64,000 nucleotides of DNA from Doryteuthis pealeii. Taxonomy: Eukaryota; Mollusca; Cephalopoda; Myopsida; Loliginidae. The position numbers were made by a program, and so were the translations under genes. Below, piece by piece: positions 35,501-46,986 of the stretch. Every line of letters starts with the position of its first letter. The first letter of the stretch is position 1. The stretch is from the NCBI GenBank assembly GCA_023376005.1, contig CM042145.1, positions 100,681,756-100,745,755 on the forward strand, read 5' to 3'. The notes under the pieces were generated by a model that saw only the letters and a program-made list of their open reading frames with translations, was not told the origin of the DNA and made no database searches.

Positions 35501-38500
35501 GGGGTGTACTGCTGGTGACGTCTTCCCATTGGTCATGGGGTGTTCACACGACATTCCCCCCCCCACCTCGGGTCGGTAAGGTAAGCAGCTATCTGCTGTT
35601 CGCTAGGGGTATATACTGTTCTACTTTTTGGTCCCCGACAAGGAGTCAATAATCATGGTTAAATTTAACTTGGTATATAACATAGGTCTGGTAAGTATGG
35701 CGGGTGCTCTATTTGCACAATCCTGTGTTTCACTATAAACATTTAAAAGTACTGAGACTAGCTTCATACTTTTAAAATTGGCACTGACGTCTAGACTTCT
35801 AGACATCATCATCTTATTATACATATATACCAACTGATCCACTATTAAGAATTCTGGGGTATGGGGTTATCGTCCCTTGTCTGTGAGCCTCTGTTTCAAA
35901 CCAACCAATCATGAGCCAGCATACTTTGGCGGTAAACCCAAAGTGTGAAACTCAGCCTCTTCTGTACCAGCAACGAAAGGGAACAGACCGAATAAAAGGT
36001 CGCTCCTACTATTCTTCAACAGAACCACAGAACTGGAGTCGGACGCAAACAGAAGTCCATCTATATCCGAACTATAGCAGAAGGCCGTAGCAAGGGGCTC
36101 TGTTAATACCCCATATCCCAGGATAAACAGCTAAGTGACAATTATATACATATTATATACATATTATATATTTGTGCAAACGAAACTAAAGTTTGCAAGT
36201 TCTTTATATCTAATACAGTCTTTTATTCACTATCTTGTTGTTTGTTTTACTTCTTAGACTCTTAACCTGTCTGCCACATTTGCGGTTAACTCCACATTCA
36301 AACCTAGGAGTACTGCCGCTAGTGTCTTATTCTTTATACCACATGAGTAGGATGTGACACAAGGTCAATTTCTTAAGCAGAGTTTAATAGGTTTGAATTC
36401 AGAGTTTTTCCTTGTCCTAGACCAGTTGCCATACCTAAGTTAAAGAGCCCAGTCTACCCTACTATTTACCCATAGCTGGAGGGAGAATAATTGAATTCAT
36501 ACCTGTCCCAAATGTATTAGCACTATGTAAAATGAAAATAGCCTCGTCCAGGATTTGAACTCAGGTCGCTGAGTCCATTTCCTACAATGATAACTATTAA
36601 ACCACAAAAGCTACCTCATATGTATGTATTAAGAATTAATTTCATTTATTTTTATTGATTTATAGCAAAGCGACAAAGCCAATTGATATATTCAATTTTA
36701 TTTTTAGTTTAACATTCAGAAAAGGGTAATCCCAAAAGTAAGACCTCCAAAGTGCTGCGGATACAAGGAAATTGTTCTTGTGGCTATTGGCAACACTGTT
36801 GTGTTTACTGTACATGAGGTTCTACGCTTCCTCAATGACATGACAGTGTACTGATATGACATAAGCATACACAAACTGCCACAGAGCCTACAAAAAGGCA
36901 TTGAGCGAAATAGAATTTTTATGTAGAAAAATAGATACATGTTCAAAGTTTAAAATGATGTAAACATCATTGACAATAAACAAACGTTTCTGGATTTCTA
37001 AATATTTTGGAGACCTTACTTTTGGAAAAACCCTTGTAAAATTGAGAGCAACATAAGTTTTTAATATCTAATAAATTGCAAAATAGCTTAGCTATATTTT
37101 TTTCATGGCACAGATAAACTAGTTACAGTATAACTTCTAAAAATAAGATATGATTCAACATTGAGCTTAATGACAGTCGAAGGCGGCTTTTAAGTAACTA
37201 AATGATAAATAAAAGTTGATAGTTAATTTGGTACAAATGCACAATAGTGCGCAATATCATTAAAATAACATTTTACATATAAATAGCAATAGATGTCAGA
37301 AACTCCTAAAGTAGCTTAACCCTAAACCTAACTAACACAAACCCTAACATTAACCCTAACCATAACCCTAGCGTGTCAAAGGTTTTGGGTATTTCCGTGA
37401 AATGTTATGAAATGTAATGTTTTTTATATGTAATCTAATGATATTATCTACTGCATGCTATTGTGAATTAGTACCATTAATTTTAACAGTGATTGTCTTA
37501 CCATAGCCATACGTGTGCTTGACTCTTGTCATATAAATCCCACATAAACCATGAGGAGGCTGGGTTAGCTCAATGATACGGGTACCATCCAAACACATCT
37601 CCAAAATACGTCCAATCACTCGAAAATGTGTGGGCAGATCAACATCATCTGAGATAAGCGTTGGCTTCTTTTTGCGTTGGAAAATATCAAAGAAGGTGGA
37701 AAGTCTGGATCTGTAATGGAAATATATTAAAAAGATAGATATTAGATAAGTATTTATTTATCTTGGTATATCAGATTTTAATTGTCATAAAATGTAGTGA
37801 CTGTTTAGTGAGGTAGACATATTATGTTACATCTGCTTTTTTATCAAGGAGGAAGGACCTACTTGTTTTAAAAACCAGATCGGAAACAATATTATATATA
37901 TATATATATAATAATATATATAGTTGTAGAAAACCTTCCTGAGGAGAACTAGTTCTCCTGAGGAAGGTGTACCTTAAACACCGAAACCGTGGTAGAGAGA
38001 AAAACTTTTTTCTACAACTATAAATGCTTTATATTTTACGAAATATATTGAATCCTTTTGGATTAACTACTTATGCTACTACAATGAAAACGTGGTAGTA
38101 ACTTTTTGAAGGTTATTCCAATGCAAGTGTAAAGAAACACGAGGTAACTATGATATTGTTCATTGATTTATTTTCTTAATATTTCGGATGAAAAATCCCT
38201 TCGTCAGAATATTTCTAAAAACACAGAGCTCCTAAATAGAGATGTTGACTTTCCTAGAATCTGCTTATTCGGTTGTAGTTTGTGATTGCGTGTATGCTTG
38301 TAAAATAATGTCTTATTCTTCTGAATTTTTTGTGTGTGTGTTTCATAATGAGGTTTCCCACCATTATATATATATATATGCCTTCAAGCAAAAATATAAA
38401 TAATAATTTATTCAATGCTTCTAAAAAACAACACATCCAAAAAATTTTATTCACTTCGCGAAGAGCTTACGGCCTGGTTTGTTTACTACTCATCAACGTC

Positions 38501-38947
38501 CCCTTACCTACTATGGTAGAGGCGTGTAAGTATCATTGACAAGGTTAATTTGGCAGGGATTGTTTGCTATGTACCGGCAGCCGAAGTGATATGGTCTCTA
38601 ACTATGCCTGCTGAGGTCCCAGTTTCGATTCCTGTCGGAGGGGAGTCGTTAATATACATCGCTGATGAGACTTAATAAAGTCGAAACAGTCTGTACTGTG
38701 TTCTGCATAGCGAGTCATCCTTTGCCGAGATTCACTTGTCAAGATTATTTTCTATAATTATCGAATTTTATGCGATACATGCATTATAATTGCCTTCAAG
38801 CAAAAATATAAATAATAATATATATATATATCCACTCTACTTACGTATTGAGCACCTTATATTTGTTATAATGCTAACTTATCCAGGTAAAACTTGTACC
38901 AACCAAATATTTGGACCAAGCCAATATTTTCACTAGTAAGTCATTTC

Positions 38948-38989
<42 letters not shown>

Positions 38990-39199
38990 GTGTTTTTATA
39001 TATAATAGGTTTTGGGAAGCCTTGGTATAAAAATAAGCTGACTCAAGGTTCTTTCTTAGCTAAATTAACAATTGAATTTTCCCACCATTCGTTTTTAATC
39101 GTATATTTAGCTATTTTCATTGAGCACTTTTACATATTTATTGAGCTTTGAATCCCGGAATGGGTATTAATTCATTCTGGATTTTAGTCGTCGACTACG

Positions 39200-39260
<61 letters not shown>

Positions 39261-42200
39261 TAGAGAGATAGAGAGAGAGAGAGAGATATAATGTGCATAG
39301 AGCATAAAATATAGCATCATAACACATTAAAATGATTCACAATAAAATAAAAATTAAAATATATTCAAGGGAAGTAACTATGTATTTAAGAGTTAGCTTT
39401 CTTAGTTATGCTAAGAAACTCTTAGTAGAATTATTTCCCTTAGATTAATTGTAACGATTTATTTCAAACTTAAAATTAAATGGTTAATGATTTGATCCAC
39501 TTACCTTTTCCGATTTTTCTTGTCAATGGCTTTTCCTGGTAATTCAATATTTGATAAAGATGCCGCTCGTCGCCTCCGTGGTATGTTTTCCAAGTTTCCA
39601 TCTCTAAATGAATTGCTGCTTTCAAACGTGTTATGTTCAGCGCTATTCTTGGCAATGGCATCAAGTCCCCCAGCCATACTGTTAGACAGGTTGTATCTGT
39701 ACCTTGAATTCGCCAGTGAACCAAGGCTACGGTCGATGCTGGCCGACTCGATTATATAAGGGTCTGGGGAACCAGAATGGTCAGTTGAGGTAGCACTGCC
39801 AAGGCTGTATTCACTGGGTGAAAGTAATTGAATACTTTGACAAGAAGCTGGTTTTAAGTCGTAGAGACGGGCTTGACCTTCTTCAACCACCATTAATTGT
39901 TGTACATGTTCAGTGCTGAAAAGAAAGATTTATTATCATTATCATTACTAGTATAAAATAAAAAAAACGCCCCACGGGCGATGTAAAAATAGATTTTTGA
40001 AACATATTGCCTGAGGGGTGGCAGTAAAAAATTCAATGTCAGCGAGTTTGTACCCTAAGTAAGTAAAATCATCAAATTCATTAAAGGATTAAAAAAATAA
40101 AACAATTTGAAATGTAAACTTTAAATATGTATTAAAATAAAACAAAATATATATAGATATATAATACCAGTCATGTATTTATTAAAATTGTTTTAAAAAA
40201 CAATGAGGAATGTCTAATGTTGCATGTTCAAATTATGAGTGTATTTATTCTATGTTATGACGATTTTGGGTATAGTGACGTAAGCAGTGACGTAGTTTTT
40301 ATTACAGACAAAAACCGGAAGCGAATCTCTATTATTAATAGATATATTGAAAAAATCCTCGTATAAGTCTATAGGTGAACATCTGCATGGGCATGTATTG
40401 TGAATATACGGAGGATAAGTAAATAGTGTTAAATATCATTGATAGAGCATGTGTATTTAAGTTAGGGTATAGTGGACATGAATTCAACGGCTCTTGGTAA
40501 CTGACAGTTTCTCACCTATGGGATTTTCAAACAGTGCTTGGTAAAAAAAAAATATTTTTGTGTGTGTGTGTGTGGGGGGGGCAAACTTATGCCAATAGAA
40601 ATATCTAATCCTTTACATAACCTTCATTGCTTCTTAGAACCTCATACCATCTGCCAACAAGCTTGTATATGTAATGCTTGTAAAATCATTTAGGTTTCGA
40701 TTCAAAATTTGATACCAGCTCGTGTTCAACATATCTTGTTTGATTTGGTTTGGTTTGTTTTGTTTTAAGGCATATCAACATCAGTGGGTCATTTAATGCC
40801 AACAAAGTCTTGAAATAAATTCATTCTTAATGGATACTGAATTGTTTTATAAACACATTTTCCTATTTAACCCATAGATTGGACCCTAACAGGTGATGAA
40901 GGGGGGATCCACATTCCCCAGACCTCCAGAATTGGAACTTCACCATCAGATAGAGTTTAACGTCATTCCCAGGACATGAAGACCCTCAGCCACTGCCTTC
41001 TAGCACCCATATGATAAAAAGGGTTTGGGGCTTTCCATAAGGGCAATAGGGTTGGGGCAATCATATAGGTGCTAGTGATTGACATGACCAGCCGATTGAT
41101 CGGAGGGTACTCTTGTTGTTGTCAACCTAAGATCACCCAAATGATTCTGTAATCGCTTGTTGTGAATCATTGGTTGGTTGGATGTCAACCCGTTTGGGGT
41201 TATTTTATTCAGAAGACGTTTTGTTTTATCCATTCTTGATGGGTATTCAAGATTTTTTTTTATTTAATTAAACACAATTTTTTAAACTCTCATTTAAAAA
41301 AAATTTAACCCATAGATGGGACCCTAACAGGTACTATCACTTCGGGTCAAAGTTAACCTGGGAGTAATGGCGATGAAGATGAATTATTGACACCCGTATG
41401 TAGGTAGGTAGGTAGGTAGGTAGTAGGTAGTATTACTAGCGTATTAATATATAGATTAAGATTATAGGCATAAGTTTTGTTTTTTCATTTATAATATATA
41501 CTCTAAAACCGAACATTACATTCGTTCCATTCTGATACATCATAGCACATAATTAGTACAATATAATTCACTTTCCAAATTCGTATTCTTGATTCGATGT
41601 TAAATTTCTGTTATTCAATTTTCTAAATGTTGGTAAATGTTGGTACTTTTATAGCAAAGGGTGCTGAAAAGTTCACGACCTGACCAAGAAGGGAATGGTT
41701 TGGTTTGGTTTCTTTGTTTAATGCTTTAATCAAAGCCATACTTGTAGAAGAACATTAGTGGTACTATCTAACCAATAGATGGAGGTATGAGGGGGTTCAT
41801 ACCTTTCTCAAGGTTATTAGTTATTAGTTCGAAGGTGAATGCAATAGCGTGACTAGAGTTCGAACTCGTTTACTATGATGTCACAGTCCAGCACTTTAGC
41901 CACTACGGAACGTGGACAACCCACAAGAAGGGAATGTCTTAGGGACATGAAATCATATCTTATTATAATGGAGATTATGTAACTGTCTGTCAGTAACCGA
42001 AACTATGTCACACACTGACGTTACGATTTCCTTAGTTATTTAAGTTATATTCTCAACAATTATGAAATAGTCATTATTTAATCTTAATTATCATCATGTT
42101 TATTAATGTTTTCTCTATTTAAAGTCTATCTGAGTTAGATTTATCGTAAAACTGCCAATAATATAAATGCATTTAAAATCCTGAAATATGTGTTATATAT

Positions 42201-42734
42201 CTCTAAGAAATAAAGATTTATAGTATATGGTGGGAATAATTTGCACAATGATTTTTACGAACCTGAGTTTAATTGATAGTTATTTGCTGTTGCTCATTTC
42301 TGATACTATCATATAATTCTCAAACGTGTTAAAAGCAATTCTATATATAATTTGATATAGAAATCAATTAAAATATCATTAAAATAAGTGTAATATTTTA
42401 ATATTCATTCTTATTTAGTTTCGTTAGTCTTTCTAATTTAATATAATACTAGAATAAACCATTGAGCTCTGGGTAGATAATTGTGATAAAAAGAAAGTTA
42501 GTTAAAAATTAAATTTTAAAAAAATATACGAACTGAGAATTAAAAAACAACAACATTAAAATCCTTTTGCTAAAATTTGCAATTAAGTCAAAAATTTAAC
42601 CGTATTATATACAAGCCAGGCGTAAGCTGCTAAAAATTAACTGGTCACATTCTCTCTATATATATGTTGATTAACTACTCTTTATATATGTTATTTTTCC
42701 GAGTGTAAAGAGTGAGAGATTGGAGAATGTGAGC

Positions 42735-42781
<47 letters not shown>

Positions 42782-42883
42782 AGATATTTGAAGGCAAAAT
42801 AATGCAATTTATGTTGAAAAATATATTTATTTAAATATATTTTTCAACATAAATTGCATTATTTTGCCTTCAAAAAAATATCT

Positions 42884-42933
<50 letters not shown>

Positions 42934-45900
42934 CATTCCAAAGTTCATAACTCTTTGCTCATTATTTCGAAAATTTCTTTAACCGTAAAACGATTTTTTT
43001 TAATCAATGAAATGGGCACTTCTTTTGGTTGGGCTAAGAAACTTTTTTAGCACCTTAATTCAACAAGAACAAATTAGTTCCAGTGAAATGTCAGATTTAT
43101 TCTCAAGGTAAGACCCTCTGCATTTACCATCCTGCCGGTGGGGCTTATAATCGTGGATTCTCCTATGATATTAGCCCAGCCTTGCTGCGAGCTACGAAGC
43201 CACACTGACAGATGAAATGTTCTAAAGCGGGAGTTAATCTATTTTATTCAAAGCTTTTTAATTTAGTGAAACATGATTGTTTATAATACGCTGACTCTAT
43301 CCCCTACATATGGGTAAGACTCTCCCCCTACCAAAAAAACTGACGAGGCCTCAGTTTTGGATCTTTAGGGAGTGCATAGTAACCTTTCATTGCCATTGCT
43401 CCCAGGTGCGTGCGTGTTGGGAAGGAATGGAAATAAATCTGACAGTATTCGGAAAAGTAATATATAAAAAGGAAAAACAAGAAACGTGAGGATTTTTTTA
43501 ATTGATATTTAGAAAATAAAATGTCGACTTTGAAACGTTTTGATTGTTAATTGCATATAAAATATTTATCTATAATTAAATGTATATCAAATATGTATAC
43601 CAAATCTTCTTCAGGACATTTCAAATATCAACTGTTACTTGAATTACTTTTACACCCCCCCCCACATATATATATATATATATATATACTCTTGTGCAAA
43701 TTAATTGAAACAACCATTTTAGTTTTCTTTCTTTTCACGATACGGTCAGTTTTAGACCCACATGAGTGACAGGGTGTAATTGATTTCTACCCCCCACCCC
43801 ATATAAGGTGTTTGCAGTAATAATGAATCTATTTTCCGTGTGTATGACGAAATTCGTTTGGCCTTGAAAAATATTGCAAATAAGAATTGCAAATGAGAAA
43901 GGTTTCATAAAATTAATTAAATAACCTGGAGACATCACACAAGCCTAAAATGATCTACAAGAGCCTGCAATGTGTCTCAGATGTTGTTCGCCAAAGGAGA
44001 GTGAGATTTGCAAGCAGGATGTCTTAAAATGTTAGTTTTTTTAAGCGGAGTTTAAATTGTTAAGCTGGTTTGAATTCAATATTTTCTTCTCATAGACTAT
44101 TTCCCAAATAGGTCTATTTGACCAATAGATAGGACCCTATTATGTACTAAAAAAATGCCGTAATGGCCTATTGTCGGTATCAGCCTAGCAGCGAGGGAGT
44201 CTATCAACTTTTCGCTAGCGCCAGACCAGGGAGATTCTTTTTGCTGAGGTTGAGCGCCACACATACCGTCAGCTCCCTACTTTACCACACAGATCAGATT
44301 ATCCAATCTGTGCTACTCATGGGCTGAGTTGGCGGGGACCTGTATCGCACCAGGAACCTTGCGATTCCGAGGCGGGTGCTCTACCAACTGAGCTAAACCG
44401 GACAATGTACTAACACTGGAACAAAGTGGACCTGGGAGTAATGGCAATGAAGGAATACTTTACACTCCCCATATCTCCAGAACTGGAACCTCACCATAGG
44501 ATGCAGTTTAGTGTCACACCCAGGACACCTTTTTTGTGTAGAGGGAGGTCTTACCCCTCTGCCGGAGATACAGGGCACATACCTAGTTGCCTTTGGGAAC
44601 TACATTTATTACAATTTATGAGAAATCATAAATTGTGAACGTACCTGTAAGTTAGAATATTTAAATTAAGGACTATTTGATTTAAAATCAAGGGTCCCTA
44701 TGAAAAGTTACCGGCAATGGACGGTTAATGACCTTGACCCCTTGAAAAAGGCGCACGATTGGACGCCATTAAAATATAGTTAGTTATTTAGATGCGACCC
44801 AGATTTCAAGGAGCGTAGACGTTGTTTGTCCGCTCCCGGGCCAGTCTCACCCCCGCGGCGGAATCAATCATGGGCTAAATAAAACTTGATCAAGTAAAAC
44901 CAAGTCCTGTAGTTAATTCAATCTAAAGACGATGTTAAGCCCAGCCAGCCCAACGAAAAACAGAAGAAGATCAACACTCAGCAGAAGAGCTTAATAGAAG
45001 TCAACCGGATAACATGGCGGCCGACAAGATAGAACCACTAGACGACCGAAGTAGAGTCAACAAGCAGAGAAGCAGTAAGAAGTGTACCAAGTAAGATCTA
45101 CCATCTCTAATCTAATATGCCCCTCTGTCTCTCTGTAGTATATACCCGAGAATGTTAGAGGGGTGTATGCGGCTATACAACACATTAAGGGGGGTTAAAA
45201 ATTTATAGACATCAGTGAATTTCGTGAACAAATCAAATGTATCTCCGTCGATGATTCAAACTGCGAAGTTTACATCAAAACGCGACACCTATCATCGCAT
45301 TTTAATCAACTCATAACATTTCCATGTTGACCTCAGTTTGAACTCTCAGCGACTTGTCTGTGTCAAGCTGACCGAACTGAGTGAACTCTCTCTAACATTA
45401 TCAACGTGTCACGACATCTTATTAATATATGATATTATACATAATATTATTAACAGTATAAATAGTATAAAAAGTAAAGTCGTCGGGGTGGCCTAAAATC
45501 GGTATCAGCCAATCAGCGAGGGAGTATATCCCCTTTTCACTAGCGCTAGACCAGGGAGATTGTTTTGCATCTGAGGTGGAGCGCCACACCTACCATCAGT
45601 TCCTTATTTTACCGTACAGATCCCTGTGCTACTCATACGCAGAGTTAGCGAGGGCCGTTATCGAACTAGGAACCTTGTGGTTTCTATCCGAACGTTCTAC
45701 CGACTGAGCTAACCCGACCCTTACATATAAATTTTTCCGACAATTCTAAATCACTTCATTGATTATTTTTTGTCAATCAAGTCTTCAATTTCTTTATCTT
45801 TTCCGCCAACTATACATTACTACTCGGCGACCCGAGTTCAAATACTGGACGAAGCTGATTACATTTCACTTCGGGCTAATACTCTTGGAAAAGGCATGAA

Positions 45901-46405
45901 TCCATCTGTACCCCCCTCCCAGCTATTGATAGATTGGACAATCTGGTCTCTCTAACCTTGGTATGGCAACTAATCCAGGAGAAGGAAAACTCTGAATTCA
46001 AACCAGCTGTATTCAGCCGTAAAAAATTCCCTTGTATCACTCGTCATTAAATTCCATGCCTTAATCCGGCACTGACTTGTGGGCGGGTTGGTTGGTTGGC
46101 CGGTATGATTTTACGGCATGCCAACCTTGTTGGGCTATTTCATGCCGAAGACGTTTTGTTTTATTCATTATTGATGTGTATTCAAATTTTTTCAAACTGA
46201 ATTTTTAAAAACATTTTAAAACTCATTTGTATCCTATTTAACCCATATATGGCACCTAAAAGGTACTACCACTCCGTTTCATGGTGGGCCTAGGAGTAAT
46301 GGTGATGAAAGGGTACTCCACACACCTAGAGCTCCAGAACTGGAACTTAACCTCTTGATGCATTTTATCGTCATACCCTGGACATCTGACTGGTGGGAGA
46401 GTGAG

Positions 46406-46458
<53 letters not shown>

Positions 46459-46926
46459 CACAAGGTCAATTTCTTGTTTAACAGCTTTGAATTAAGAGTT
46501 TTCCTTTTCCTGGACTGGTTATCTTGCAAAGGTTAAAGAGCCCAGTCCACCCATAGCTGAAGGGAAAACAGTTGGATTCATACCTTTCCCAACTGTAGTA
46601 GCGCTATGTGAAATGCAAACGGCCTCGTCCAGGATGTAAACTCGGTCGACGAGTCCATTTCCCACAACGATAACCATTACACTACGAGAGGTAAGTATAT
46701 GTGCGATATATGAAAGTATGTGCGTGTAAACCTGTACATATTTTTTTTAATTGAAGGGGGTAGGTGACAATTTTACTTTTTTCTGGATGATTTGACATGG
46801 AATTATCCTAATAGGTTCTGCTTTGGAAAGCAGAACCTATTAGGATAATTCCATGTCAAACCATCCAGAAAAAAATAAAATTGTCAGCTACCCCCTTCAA
46901 TTAAAGGTGATACCAGTTATGTTTAA

Positions 46927-46986
<60 letters not shown>

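Larger units (their letters stand above)
27288..37501 (-). other. Intron 5 (10.2 kb), repeat-filled
   Basis: Begins GTAAGAC at 37501 and ends TTTTCCTAG at 27288. Apart from the repeats listed separately it contains TA-rich runs at 27605-27640 and 27868-28018, and a composite repeat C head with minisatellite at about 27395-27600. The 34640-35280 and 35500-36340 stretches hold no recognised coding sequence. 35850-36300 has an LTR-like look (AATAAAAGGTCGC and a long pyrimidine-rich end) but no target duplication, so it is left uncalled. Confidence 0.8.
37711..39504 (-). other. Intron 4 (1.8 kb)
   Basis: GTAAGTGG at 39504 to TTACAG at 37711. It holds the foldback at 37915-38022, a unique AT-rich part, the hammerhead-bearing element at 38408-38790 and TA/GA microsatellites (38951-38990, 39201-39288). 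Confidence 0.85.

Noticed and set aside
35186..35652. Ser/Leu-rich and Arg/Glu-rich open frames on both strands
   Set aside because: GA microsatellites translated in both directions.
35850..36300. Solo LTR
   Set aside because: It has a promoter-like AATAAAAGG and plausible length, but no TG..CA ends with target duplication could be fixed.
44800..45200. LTR or 5' exon of a gene (GC-richer block)
   Set aside because: No intact frame, no clear splice sites that extend a gene, and ends could not be delimited.
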